Source: Helichrysum umbraculigerum (taxonomy: Eukaryota; Streptophyta; Magnoliopsida; Asterales; Asteraceae). Taken from it: DNA of 64,000 nucleotides. The position numbers and the translations under genes are program-made. Positions within the stretch are counted from its first letter, which is position 1; each line of letters begins with the position of its first letter. The stretch spans positions 3,992,501-4,056,500 of the forward strand of contig CATIUR010000012.1 in NCBI GenBank assembly GCA_949592205.1, written 5' to 3'. This document shows, piece by piece, positions 1 through 11,904 of the stretch. The notes under the pieces were generated by a model. The model was not told the origin of the DNA. It worked only from the letters and a program-made list of their open reading frames with translations, and did not search any database.

Positions 1-488
1 GATATGTATTATGAAGGACATGCACAACCGTTTCGTGGGCATTCCATTAGTTCTATTAATAGGTAATTTTTCCTTTATATATCTGTTTGTTATCATTGTG
101 TAGTCAGCGTTACTGGGAATCACTATTGTGACATTTGTGTAATCTATTAAGTTATTTTATCACTAATTGTAAGAATTATATGGTTCAATGTTCCGTGTGA
201 TTTGTCTATTTTGCAGGCACGTCTTGGCATCAGGTCCTAACTGATGAGTTTGAACCATCTCATGCAACTGTCTTACAAAAGGACCCTAATGTTAAAAATG
301 AGGTAAGTTTACTCTTAAGTAGCGTTTGGTATATAGGTTTAGGAATTAGTGAATCGACTGATTTTCAGTAATGTATGTTTGGTTAGTTGGAGGGATGCTG
401 CATTTCGAGTCATGAAGGGTTGGCACACCCAACGTCTCTTGAATAAAGGTGGTGAGGTTAGTAAGCTAATCATCATGGTTTTATGAGA

Positions 489-548
<60 letters not shown>

Positions 549-2329
549 ATGTTTTGATCGATTGTCATTTATATAAATACCCTTAAATAAAACAAAATTG
601 AGATTTGATTGATCTCAGTCCATATTCACCAATGTTTTGTACACGTCGTGTAAAATTGACTTCTGATCCTCGATTTAGGTCCTTCTCTACATCAAGCATT
701 GTACATCACCAAGATAAGCCCTTGTGTAATCATTTCAAACATTTTCCTTTAACTTGATTTTCTAATGGCTGTTTTCTTTTACTAAATGTTACATGTATGT
801 CTAAAATGATACTTATATGGCCAGCTTTTACAATTGCCAATTTTGTTTGTAGCGATTTGGTTCTGCTTTCTCGCCTACTATGGACTATGGGTCTCTTGAA
901 AGTTTCCAAATTTGTTTTAGTGTAGTTTTACTTATAACTAAAGGTGACACTTTTGACCCGTTTACTTGTGGTTGTGTCTATTCGTGTTATCTCGGCAACA
1001 TGAGCATCTATCATGAATTTTTTATGTAAAAATATCTTTTATATATTTATTGGTCGTCAAGGGAGCTCCTTTTGAGGAAGCTTCTATCCCATTTATTGGT
1101 ACAAACATTATTTCAGACTTAATATTGCATAATCACTATTTGAGGGATGATATAAATTAGTGTTGCAAAATAAAATAAAAGAAACTACAGAAGGACTTCA
1201 TTTTTCCAGCTTTGCTATTTGTCTTGCATTTGATGATCCTCCATATATTATAACTCCTCAATCTATATTTATACGCTCGTGTAAAATATATTGTGTCGGG
1301 TATTAAAAAACTTAATGTGTTATCTGGCGTAGTCGCGGGTCAATATACATATAATGGTCTTTTTCAGTTGCAGCTTTATACCTTATGGTGGTGTCAGTTA
1401 TGGATGGCTTTTGAGGTCAATTATTTATAAGAAGATTGGTTGCATTTCCTAAAAGAGCTTCACTTATTGTCTTCATACTTTCAGCTGTCATTTTCCCACT
1501 GCTCTTACAATGGGTACGTCTTCAAATCCATTTTTATGGTAGACTTTGTGATTTGGAGGTTTACATTGATCAACTTGGATTTCTGTACATGAGTTATTGG
1601 TGTCGACATAACCATTAAGGTGATACACAACCATGAATTCATGGGATTTCTTAAGTTCAGCATTAGTCTATAGTGTTCGAAACAAGTCGGGTTGGGCTTA
1701 TAGGCCACTTTTTGGGTTTATCTACAACAATAAATTTGTTAAGTATGGTTATAAAAACTATAGTTATATTTTCCTTTTTATTAAGCCATGGATAAGGGTT
1801 TAAGCAGTGGGGAACAGTGGAACACTTCAACAACTTTTCGCCCATGTACCCAGGTTGATAAATTTGACCCTTCTTCTTTACATCTAAGTTTCAATGTTTT
1901 TATAACTTTAACCCAAATATTTAGAAAAAAACAACTTAAATCGGTCCTTATTTAAGTAAACTGGTCAGAATTTCTTCATTTACATGTTACTGAACCCGCC
2001 ACCTGTAGACAAGATTATTCATGTATTTAAATTTATTCATTGCATTTCTTATTATCTATGGGTGTTGTTTGTAGTTGCGATGTTGCAAGATGATGGTCCT
2101 GTCGGTGACTGTTATGGTAGGTTACTAACAGGGAGAGAAGTTCGCGTGGAGCAGATTCTTGGGGTGGCAGTCCAATTTGACTAAATGATGAAGGGGATAA
2201 CTTTAGGGGGGGACTCAAGTACTGGCTCGAAAACTGTCGGAAGTGGAATTGATTTGCTAATTATAACGGTAGTTAGAACTGATCATTTAAGGATGAAATA
2301 TGATTTCATATTTATCACTTCTTTGGACC
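1..2329. other. Unassigned region with exon-like fragments
   Basis: No ORF here looks like a complete gene. Short stretches look like plant exons: 217-302 lies between a TTTTGCAG acceptor and a GAG/GTAAGT donor and has an open frame beginning TSWHQVLTDEF, and a segment near 388-456 reads WRDAAFRVMKGWHTQ. I do not recognise either. They lie upstream of, and in the same orientation as, a degraded mannanase gene and a Helitron 3' end, so they may be other captured gene fragments. The rest is AT-rich with no visible structure apart from a TA microsatellite. Confidence 0.3.
490..545. repeat. (TA)n microsatellite
   Basis: Uninterrupted TA dinucleotide run of about 55 bases. Confidence 0.95.
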
Positions 2330-3970
2330 CATTTCCAATTCAATAAATGTCTCACGGTTGTTATACTTCTCAATGTTGCAAGCTATTTTAACCAGGAAGC
2401 ACACAATCACAGGACTACACTCAAATGACGCAATCACAGAACTACAGTACAAAGATGACTAACATCTTTGGGTGGGAGTTTATCAATAAACTGCGGTGCA
2501 TGACTGATCCTTCTGGTGCCACGTTGCAAGTAAGCTCAATAGCTCATTTTTCTCTCAAACACAATTGCTGACACAAAGTAGAGTGATGCCAGGATTTAAA
2601 AAAATAAACATGAACTTAAAGGTGGCTAAATGGGTGGGTGAGGCCAGGCTGGGTATATGGTCAAACATATTCGGGTCAAAATGGACCACATTTAAAAAAC
2701 CTGATAAAACGGACTGGGTTTGGTTTTTGTGTTTTTGTCTAATATAGTTGTAGAAAATAGGCTTTTACGAAAGGAGTTGCATTTTTTCATTTCAGACTTT
2801 CTATAAACTACAGGACTGAATAGAAGAAATGTCGACCTTTATAAAGTCAATTGACAATAATCATTGTTAACAGTTGGTTTGGAAAGATTGTATGGTCGCA
2901 AAAGTCCCAAGAGAAAGACGGTTAATCAGGATATTGGGCAGCTGATATAGGAGTAGATTTCATTCGCAACTCTGCACCCTCGGACATCGACTTTGCATCG
3001 GTTCATATTTACCCTGTCCAATGGTAACCTTTTCATCATCTTCATCAAGTATTATGATGTATAGTCAAGTAAATAGCACAAACATGTATCCAAATTTCTC
3101 ATTTACGTAATTTGAAAATCTAAGGTATTTTTTTTTTTTTTATGTTAACAATGAATTTTTGTTGTGCCATGATGCTTCAAAAGGTAAACAAATCGATTTT
3201 TCATGGTAAAGGGAAAACGGGTGAATGGACCTCGAACTGTATAAAAAACAATCTTTAGCATCTTGATGATAAACACTTTTCCCTTTTTGTGGTTTAAAAA
3301 TTGTAAATACCTTAGCTTTTTGTAAAAAAGAGATTGAGTACATGCATCAGAAATTTGGTAAACTTGGCTATTGTATTATGCCATTTACTCGCTATTCATA
3401 TAAATGTTGTAATGAGAATTGAAGATTTAGTAGGTGTTTGGTTTGTTAATGGGATTGATAATGGGTATGGGTATGAGAATCAAATGTTAACCCAGCCTCT
3501 TAAATGGGTTTGAAGTCTTGGGTTTGATTTCTATATTCTAAATCCAAAGCCATAGATTCATTCCCATTCATGGGAGCCAAATAGACCCAAAAATACTCAT
3601 CATTTGTCCAATACACAAATTTTATTTCATTTTAAATTGTTTATCAAGTTGAAGCATTGCAAATTTTATACCTACGCTTTATGTAGGTTTGAAAAAAAAA
3701 AGTCTCAAGGGAAAGCTAAAATTTGTGGCGGATTGGATGCATTCTCACATTGAAGATGGAATACAGGTGCTCCATAAGCCCGTCAGGTTTAATGTATTTG
3801 GGTTTTATGATCTAAACAAAGGCTTTGACCCTTCACAGCCAGACGAATTCTACATAGTCAGAATGGAGGAATTTCTATGGAACAAAGCTGAAACTGATCG
3901 AATTGCAAACCAACGTATATGTAGATTAGCTCAAATATACAGGCTGTATAAGCCAGTTCAAGAAATATGA
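2330..3970 (+). pseudogene. Degraded endo-beta-1,4-mannanase (GH5) fragment
   Basis: Three exon-like pieces match the C-terminal half of plant mannan endo-1,4-beta-mannosidase, a secreted wall enzyme. Piece one (about 2330-2529) has FGWEFINKLRCMTDPSG, equivalent to the family WELMNEPRC block. Piece two (2814-3023) has LYGRKSPKR and DFIRNSAPSDIDFASVHIYP. Piece three (about 3667-3970) has KFVADWMHSHIEDG and KPVRFNVFGFYDLNKGFDP and ends in TGA. Both catalytic glutamates are gone: the acid/base in the NEP motif is Lys (NKL), and the nucleophile in the EFG motif is Val (VFG). Piece two has an in-frame TGA at 2817-2819 and at least two frameshifts, and an A-run at the start of piece three adds another. 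The C-terminal tail is shortened. The N-terminal half of the enzyme was not found. The exon order and GT/AG boundaries of the parent gene remain visible, so it came from genomic DNA rather than mRNA. A Helitron end lies 300 bp downstream. Confidence 0.8.
3428..3597. mobile_element. Possible small MITE inside mannanase intron
   Basis: The left end TAGGTGTTTGGTTTG and the right end CCAAATAGACCC are imperfect inverted repeats of the GTGTTTGG type often seen in small plant DNA elements. The interior is rich in GGGTATGGG-like and ATTCCCATTC-like sequence. I could not define a target duplication, so the call is tentative. It lies in the last intron-like gap of the mannanase pseudogene. Confidence 0.35.
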
Positions 3971-4245
3971 ACACTTGATGTATTAGTAAATAGTAAATCA
4001 ACGTTACATTATTAGTTTTTGTTTGAAATTATAGTTTGTTTTTGTGAGGTTAAATATTAAGCAACCATCATAATTATAGATTATAGCTTGATTCTACCAT
4101 AACATACAAACTTAAGAAAAAGTGATTTCGTATTGTAATGTTATATTAACTTAATATTAATTATGACACTTTACATTTAATATCCAGTTTCATCTTTTAA
4201 AAAAAATACTTTAACTTAATATTTATAAAAATTTAAATTTAGTAG

Positions 4246-4273
4246 CCCGCGTTTTCGCGGGTCTTAAATCTAG
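4246..4273 (+). mobile_element. Helitron 3' terminus (copy 1)
   Basis: A perfect hairpin CCCGCG-TTTT-CGCGGG (4246-4261) is followed 8 bases later by CTAG and a host T (4270-4274), the classical Helitron 3' end. The matching 5' TC end was not found and may lie before the window. The mannanase pseudogene upstream is in the same orientation and ends about 300 bp before this terminus, as expected for captured sequence. Confidence 0.75.
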
Positions 4274-4527
4274 TTGTTAAATATATATTAGGTTATTAAT
4301 ATTAATTAAATAAATTAAATCAATAAAATAAAATTAAATCAAGCTTCATATTAGCCCAAAAAATTCGGCCGACTTCAACACCCAAATCTTCATAACAATT
4401 TCATTATATTATTATTATTATTAATTATAATTATAATAATTATATACTCCGTTTAAGATTAAAAAAAATTGGCAACTTATAAACTAAAAGTCATACAAAA
4501 TCTTTAGTCAGAATATTTTTATTCTTA
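4274..4527. other. AT-rich spacer between Helitron copies
   Basis: Very AT-rich sequence with short ATT/TAA runs. No gene is visible. Confidence 0.6.
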
Positions 4528-7338
4528 TCTATATCTACTAAAAAGATGGTTCAATATTTTCATTAAAAAACTTCTGCAGCGATTCCACCGTGTGTCCATC
4601 GATTAAAAATTCACCTTTCATGTTTACATCGCATCATGTTCATGTAGGTGTTTCAAGCATTCCTTTTGAATATTAATATTAATCACTTTTTTTTTTATTT
4701 TGTTTCTGAGCATTTAAGTTTAACCTAATTTTCAGTATGTTTGTGTTTGATGATGACGATGATGATGAATACAAAGATGACAGTGATATTAGTCATATGG
4801 ATTAATAAAATTCAAAGTGAGCATTCAAATCGTTCAATTTATATATAAACGATGTTTCTCGGAAAAAGGAATCGTGATCAATTTCTTTTACGAGTAGTTC
4901 TTTTCCTTTTTCATGCTTCCATGGCTAAGGTCATAGGTATTAGGGTTTTGTTCAATTTACAATTTAACTTTGTATCATTTATTGATGATAACCCATGTTT
5001 ATGTACTTATTTGCGTATTTGTTTGTAGCGTTAACTGAAGAACAAAGAACATGGAAGATTGTAATATTCATCCCAATTGAATGAGGTATGATAAATGTTA
5101 TTTTCCTTCCTTATCTTTATCCTTGATTCTATGCTAACCTTGGGAAAGAAGATATTTGATTTTATGTTGTTCGTTAACCTTGATCCATTGAGATAAATGT
5201 TATGGTTGTTCACCTTAACAGCTTAATGAAATACATGAATGAAAAAATATGTCGTTTGAAATTATTTATACTTTTAGTCATAACATACTAATTTTGAGAA
5301 CTCAAGATTGATTTTTAGTAATATTATATACTTCCCATGATGGGTTCTTGCTGGAACCTCTAGAACATTTTTATTTTGTATTTTGACAGCATCCTATGGT
5401 GAATTTTCATGGTTACACAAACTATTATCTTGGTATATTTGTTATCTACAATATAATTCATGAGTGTACACCTTTAAAATTTAAAATTAAACTTATCAAT
5501 TATATTAAATTATTAAATAAATTAAATTTTCTTTTGAAAAACCCGTTTATATCTACATAAAAACATGTATGCACTAATTCATCTTATTTACACATACGAT
5601 TGCAAATCCCTACCACCGGCTGCACTCGCCTCTGCTTCTTTTGCTACCCCGTCGATCGAACGTCAAGTTCCATCATGGGACAACATATACCAATCATATG
5701 CTCAATGGATCAATGGATGATCAAGCAACCTTTAAGTTCCAATTTTTGACATTCATAGGGAAATAGTTATCTATTACTTCGTATTATGCCTTACTTAATA
5801 TATTACCCATATATCTCTTCAGTCAAGGTTGTATCATGGGACCTAGATGAAAAGATATGCGTTATGAAAAGATCACTCGAAAGTCTATTTGAGCTGACAT
5901 AGAGCGACCGAAACAAAACAGGGCACCAGATCAGTTCTGTCATCCTTTGAAAGAAGGTAAATAGAACTTTAATTAACCTTTTTGTTGACTTGCAAAATAC
6001 TTGAACATACTTATGTGCTTTACTTTTTATCTAACATAAATCGTAATGCAAAAGAAAACTACGGAGGTGTTTAACCTCTTTTACTAAATCATGGAGCTAT
6101 ATAACAAAATTATAGGGTTGTTACCGGTGGCTTGGGCACCAGTGAACATTTTCAGGATTATCGTGACAAAGCTTAAAAGAATGGGCAGCGATCAAGTGCA
6201 CCCGAAAGGTATGTCCAGATTTCGGTTTGAAAAGTAAACACCCCTATTTGCAAGTATCAAAACTTATTATGGGAATGTGATCTATGCACAAGTCAGTTAG
6301 GAACAAGGTTACTAAGATTGGCATTGTTACTTCTACTTATCTCATTTAGTGTCTTTGCTGCTATTGATTTAGTTAGGAACATGGTTAAATTTTAGTAAAT
6401 CTGAAGGTAGTTACTCATCACGTAATTATTGAATGATTTAACCGACAACGTAGTTAAATTAAAAACATCATAATGCGAATAATTAAATAATCAACTATGT
6501 AATACTCAGTAACTTAGTTAAAATGGTACCACTGTCTATAAATTACCATAAGACTTTTCCACTTGATTGATACAATGATGTCTCAGCTCTCGATATCTAA
6601 GTTATGTCAATAATGAAAAAATGAAACTGATGATCTTTGTTAGGCAATATCAAATTATAGAAAAGAAATGGTACTTTCATAGATAACATATATAAATAAA
6701 TATGGATATGTATGTTTTATAATCAACAACCTACGATTAATAATATAGGTCGAATAGGATTATTATCATAATTACCGGGAAATAATTGTCTATTATTGTG
6801 CCCCTTTTACCTTTTTCATCTAACAGGTGGACAATGGACAGAAGTATCAGATCAAGCGTGTGCTGGTGGAGTTGGTTTGGCACAACTAAACAAGGCATGT
6901 CTTACCAATAATGCATACGAAGTTGTTACTTTGAAGGTGGTTAAATAAATTAGTTATTCTCTGTTTTTCTGTAACTAGAATTTTTCCTTTTCTATTAATA
7001 ATTTAAACTTTTAACACACATGTAGTATACATGACTTTTTCATGTAAATTATAAATTGTTTTTATGTTGTGAGTTTGCTTTTAATTGGCGTTTGTTGTTT
7101 AAATCCGTATTTCATGCTAATTGATACAAAATGTTTGTATTTTGCATTTGTAATATTATGCACATAATCAATAATAAACATTTTAGTTGCAGTTATCAGT
7201 TTCCAATCGTTTTCTAAACATGACGTTTAATAAACACAATAAATAGTATTTTTTACCGGTTGTTGTTTTCTTAAATTTGTAAACTAAACTGTGTTAGCCA
7301 AATGTCGTAGCCCGCGTTGTCGCGGGTCCTTCACCTAG
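4528..7338 (+). mobile_element. Non-autonomous Helitron (copy 2)
   Basis: The left end TCTATATCTACTA is preceded by host A. The right end has the hairpin CCCGCG-TTGT-CGCGGG (7311-7326), then CTAG (7335-7338) and host T. This gives a 5'-TC...CTAG-3' element inserted between A and T with no target duplication, as Helitrons do. There is no RepHel ORF, so it is non-autonomous. The interior contains exon-like pieces of unknown origin (about 6090-6209 and 6827-6948). The hairpin stem is identical to those of the tails at 4273 and 8696. Confidence 0.75.
6827..6948 (+). pseudogene. Exon-like captured fragment inside Helitron copy 2
   Basis: After a pyrimidine-rich tract ending TAACAG there is an open frame of about 40 codons beginning GQWTEVSDQACAGG and ending in TAA at 6946-6948. 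An upstream piece near 6120-6209 reads LLPVAWAPVNIF and stops at a GT donor. The frames, splice-like borders and position inside a Helitron suggest captured exons. I do not recognise the parent gene. Confidence 0.35.
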
Positions 7339-8038
7339 TATATAATTAAAAGAGGATACCACGAAGTAATCTGGACCTTAGATTGGTTTCATCCATAAAA
7401 ATCCTACGGTTAAAATTATTTCCTACATATTTTTTTAATTTTTAAAATGTGTACCCACAACTATTAAAATTGGCACTTTCAGTACTTCCCTATTTTTGTG
7501 GTCCTTATAGTTTAAATATCATAACATTTTAATTGGTAATTTATAAATAAACCAATCGTATTTGAAATATTTATCTATATTGATTGATTACATGAATTTT
7601 TTTATCAACATTATGAAACTAAAAACTGGTCGTCCATATAACCATACAACCGTTATATTAAATGAAGATTTTCATATTAAAATCTTTGCATTTATTATAA
7701 CAAGTTTTTAATGTACTCGATGATGAATCCGCTATCGAGTGTTTTATTGATTAGTAAAAATTAACGTTTACAAAGATCAAGTTGGCAAATATGTTTTCAA
7801 AAACCTTATGAAGAAAATTGTGATGGCTGATATACTAACTAAACAATTTCGCTCATTTGGACATTAAATTGATGATGATTATGTCGTGGATCTCAACTCC
7901 TTCAAGGAAAATTAGAGTTTAAAATTTGCTGTTTTTTTTATCTTTGTAATACATGTATTCCACTTTTGTAATCCCAAATAATAATAACATCATTTTCATC
8001 TTTAATATCCATTATGTTTTAATCTCTATAACTATATG

Positions 8039-8134
<96 letters not shown>

Positions 8135-8696
8135 CGTTATCGTTATTCAAAATCTATTGTCATTGCTTATATATATGTGTATATGATTACAACAAAGTAC
8201 GATTTGGATAGAAATTTAGGTTTGAATTACAAAATACAGTTATCTAATTTAGACTAAATTCAATGTTAATTTGACTTTTCAAAAATTATTTTGTGGGTTA
8301 CAATAATTTTATACTGCCTTCTTATTATATGTCTATTATATTATATACATGAATTTTTTACTATCCGCCCCTTTATAAAATGGGTAAACTATTATAACCG
8401 ATATGTTTACAAATTAGATAATATATAGTTTAAAATCGACATGTCCTATATATTAATACAAATATTTTTGAATTAAAAAACAGTTTTCATAATTATTTTT
8501 AATAACTTAATTAAAAAAAAATAAAAAAACTTGAACCGTACCAAACCGATGGAGTATATGCTAGATGTTATTAGTTGGTGATTATATTATATAAAATTCC
8601 AATTCATGGTACAATTTCATTTGACTTAAATTCTTTATTTAGACAATTTATAAAATTAAATGTCGAAGCCCCGCGTTGTCGCGGGATCTCACCTAG
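7339..8696 (+). mobile_element. Helitron (copy 3), 3' end clear, 5' end unclear
   Basis: The hairpin CCCGCG-TTGT-CGCGGG (8670-8685) is followed by CTAG at 8693-8696 and host T. The left border is uncertain. The sequence after copy 2 (TATAATTAAAAGAGGATACC) resembles a Helitron head, but a clean TC start is not separable from the tail of copy 2. No protein gene is visible inside, only a long ATT microsatellite. Confidence 0.55.
8039..8134. repeat. (ATT)n microsatellite
   Basis: About 30 perfect ATT units. It produces artificial poly-Ile and poly-Tyr reading frames that should not be taken as genes. Confidence 0.97.
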
Positions 8697-8885
8697 TAAA
8701 TATAAAATCTCTTAAATACATAGAGCCGTTTCTATCAACCGCTAATAAGTAAATCTATAAGTCAAGTTAATACCAAAAAAGTCTTTTATTAATTCATTCA
8801 TAATTAATAAATACGGAGTAATATTACAACTTAAATTTACTTCGAAAGTTCAAAGTTTATTATGACTTTCAAAAATGTAGATTCG

Positions 8886-9260
8886 AGGGTTAGGTTCATA
8901 TGAGAACCAACTAAAAGTTGAGAACCTTGATAACCACTTGATTACATGCTTGTTCACATATGCTTAACTTCATTCACATGTGAACATTGATTTAGATTAG
9001 ATTGGGGAAGAAAAACATTCAAAAATTACGTCTTAAAACACGTTTTACCTTATTTGTTCACATTATCGTCAAATGTGAACATATATTTGTTTTTTGTGTT
9101 TTTCGCTATAATTTAGTAATTTTTTAATTTTTTTCTTTTCCAATCTACCCTAAATTAATGTTCACATGTGAATGGAGTTAATCACATGTGAACAAGCATG
9201 TAATCTAGTGGTTCTCAAGGTTCTCAACTTTTAGTTGGTTCTCATATGAACCTCCACCTA
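8886..9260 (-). mobile_element. Foldback MITE family F, copy 1
   Basis: About 375 bp. The left end GGTTCATATGAGAACC and following ACTAAAAGTTGAGAACC are mirrored at the right end, giving terminal inverted repeats of more than 40 bp. Sub-terminal CACATGTGAACA motifs are also inverted. The outermost bases are GGGTTAGGTTC on the left and GAACCTCCACCTA on the right, the opposite order to copy 2 at 58037-58413, so this copy is inverted. Its right end abuts a TA run. There is no coding sequence, so it would need a transposase in trans. Confidence 0.85.
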
Positions 9261-11102
9261 TATATATATATATATAAATAAAAAATAAGTCAGCTTCTAA
9301 TCAGAAATTAAAGGCCAAAGCGTACATGCGCGCATCTGATTAACAAAGCATAACTTAATTAAACGGTTAGACCACATGGAGTGGAAAGGATATGAATAAA
9401 TATTTGCTTTGAATTTGACATTGAGTACGATAATTAGGGAGTAGTTCAAAGGAAAAATTCCATAAATTGTTCAACGCGCTGTTGAGCGCTTAACTTCGAA
9501 CTTCAACGTGGGCCTTAACACGGACTAGGAATGGCCGGATCAACATTAAAGGTGTTGCAGCCTCAGGAAAAAGGGGTATAACCCAACCCCTATCTAACTT
9601 TTGTAAGATTTTGTTTTGATAGCTTTTTGTTAGTTTGAATACATGAATTATTAATATCCGTGCAGTGGTTAGAAGACGTACATCATTAAGAACCACAAAA
9701 TCTATTGAATATTTTTTGTTGTTTTACAAAAGACAATTTTGTGTCTAGAAACACGAATTTAGTTGATGGTCTTGGAATAAATTTAAAATACTATTGGCCA
9801 TTAATATATGGTGACAAGCAATTAATCTACAAAGACTGACGTAATCACTAATTTTCCTCTTAGAATTTAAGGAAAATGTGGTTTAGCCACTAAAATCAAA
9901 AGTCAAAACTCAAAACGTACCCTTCTTATTCCTATCAGAAATTAGAATTTAGGGTGCATCTTCAATTCTTCTCTCTTTTTTATTTTTAAGATTCCATTGG
10001 ATTGTAATTTCTGTTAAGTCGTGTTATTTTCGTAATGATGATTGGTGATTGATATGTGCCCATTTAATAGGTTGGAGAAATGAGATTAATAACGTAGAAG
10101 GTGAATTAATTGATTTGATAAATATAATAAAAAGGTTAAAATTACTCAATCTATCTATCTATAAAAGTATAAAACTAAATAAATGTTGAGTATCAAGACT
10201 CAAGAGTTGGTTTCAAGAAATTGAGTTAATTGTATCGATGGTCTATGTGGTTTACATATGTACTTTCACACCGGTCAGTTATTGGGTGTGTTTGACAATC
10301 CCATTTTATAGGATTATGAGGGATTCTAAAAGATGGAGCTTTTTATTTTAAGAATTTCAATCCCTAACAAAATTAAAATCCTTGTTTGGCATAAAATGAA
10401 AAGTAAAAGATTCTTCAAAAAATAATCCCTTGAAAGAGAATCTTTCTAAAAACTATCTTATTTTGATAATCCACATCTCCTACTTGTTAAATTACTATAT
10501 TACCCATATTTTAATTATATAAAAGTTAGAGTAATAGAATGTCATGTTCTTTTGTGTCGTTTTACATTCATAAACTCCAACCCTAGCTAGTTTGTCAAAC
10601 AATTATTAAAAAAATAAAAGCTTCATCTTCAGCTCCAGCCCCAAATAAAATATCCATCTCCAGCTTCTAATTTCCAGCTCCAACTCCATCTTCAGCTTCT
10701 AATTTTTTAAAGTTCGACTCATATAATAATAAAAGATGTAAAGTTTAATACACAATGCAACAATAAACCCTTAGAAGTAAACTAATATTTATAATGATGA
10801 GCCTTTTTTTTATATTATCAATCAATACATACATAATTAAATAAAGAAAGACATAAAAAGGTTCTTGCAAAATCAACTTTACAAGTTAGTGGGATTTGAA
10901 GACCATTCCATGATATGATCTTTTCATATGCTTTTTCATTTTTTATTTTAGATATAATAAACTACTCAACTCATCAGTCATCACCACTAAAATTTCCCAT
11001 AAGTTCTCTAGAAGCCATATACAAACAAAATTATCCAACTAATATAATTAAATATAATAATAATTTTCATGAATGTGAAAGTAAAACCAACCTTCCTATT
11101 CC
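9261..11102. other. Intergenic region
   Basis: AT-rich with short ORFs that show no protein-like features. GTTTGACAA-type sequences near 10283-10605 are weakly inverted and could be another degraded MITE. The last few hundred bases are the upstream region of the 220-residue gene. Confidence 0.5.
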
Positions 11103-11109
11103 TATAAAA
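11103..11109 (+). promoter_or_regulatory. Candidate TATA box of the 11242 gene
   Basis: TATAAAA about 135 bp before the start codon, which would put transcription start near 11135 and give a leader of roughly 100 bases. A TCTA/TA microsatellite follows at 11133-11160. This rests on sequence and position only. Confidence 0.45.
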
Positions 11110-11241
11110 ATCTATTAGTATATAATTCCGTATATCTATCTATCTATCTATATATATACACATATACATACCTACGGATATAAGTTTCACGTTTATAAAC
11201 AACACCTCAATTACTCCTTTGATTCAAACCCTAATTTCATC

Positions 11242-11904
11242 ATGCAAAACATTATTGATCATGATGACTTACAAGAAACTATTTCTCTATGTGATCTTCC
11301 AATCTATGGCTATGATACAAGTAATAGCACTACCGATTCAGAAGAATATTCATCCATGAAAAGAGATGAAAGTTTCGAGTTCTTTAGTGAAGAATGGTTA
11401 AAAAACAATAAAGATTCAAACTTTTTTCCACAAGACATCATTTTCCCTCGAAATTTAAGTGTTTCGAAACAACCCGTGTCACGAAACACCCAAGAATTCA
11501 AGAAACTTGATAATGAAACCACCAAAGTTGATCCAAATTTGGATTCTAGACGGAATAAAGAATTCGCGAAGTTAATATCTATGAACAAGGGGAGAAATCA
11601 TGGTGGTAATCATGAAACGAAGAGAGTGCTTCCTACGTCCGCATCAATGAAATCGAGATGGTATTATTATGGGTTTGGTTTGAATAGAAGTATTCCAACA
11701 GAAATGGACTTGGGTGCTATTAAAAGTAGACAAAATCGACACCGAAGAAACCATTCGGTTGGTACACAAATGAAGGTGGAGAAGAATGATGGTTTGCATC
11801 ACGAAAAAGGGTTGGGAAGATTAATTAGAGAGCTTAGTTGTAATGGTCAAACTCGAGCCAACTCGATGGTGAAGGCTTCTCTTGTTTACATTCCAAGGGT
11901 CTAA
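11242..11904 (+). CDS. Uncharacterised plant protein, 220 residues, single exon
   Basis: A complete ORF from ATG to TAA with no introns, and the only intact host-type gene in the window. The N-terminal third is acidic and serine-rich: ETISLCDLPIYGYD at residues 12-25, then an ESFEFFSEEW block at about 44-53. The middle and C-terminal parts are basic, with SRQNRHRRNHSVGTQ near residues 162-176 and a final LVYIPRV. I see no signal peptide, membrane segment, zinc finger or enzyme motif. The short SLCDLP and FEFF-type motifs recall small plant-specific proteins of unknown function, but that is an impression, not an assignment. A nuclear location is possible given the basic patch. The start is chosen as the first ATG downstream of a TATA box; the region before it is AT-rich leader. 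Transposons lie on both sides. Confidence 0.8.
   Translation: MQNIIDHDDLQETISLCDLPIYGYDTSNSTTDSEEYSSMKRDESFEFFSEEWLKNNKDSNFFPQDIIFPRNLSVSKQPVSRNTQEFKKLDNETTKVDPNLDSRRNKEFAKLISMNKGRNHGGNHETKRVLPTSASMKSRWYYYGFGLNRSIPTEMDLGAIKSRQNRHRRNHSVGTQMKVEKNDGLHHEKGLGRLIRELSCNGQTRANSMVKASLVYIPRV

Noticed and set aside
7953..8257. Two overlapping ORFs of 77 and 73 residues
   Set aside because: They are translations of the ATT microsatellite (poly-Ile, poly-Tyr) and not genes.
9490..9696. Minus-strand 68-residue ORF with LFPEAATPLMLIRP
   Set aside because: Looks vaguely protein-like but has no recognised family, no splice context and no neighbours to support it.
10283..10605. MITE with GTTTGACAA ends
   Set aside because: The inverted similarity is about ten bases and no target duplication was found.
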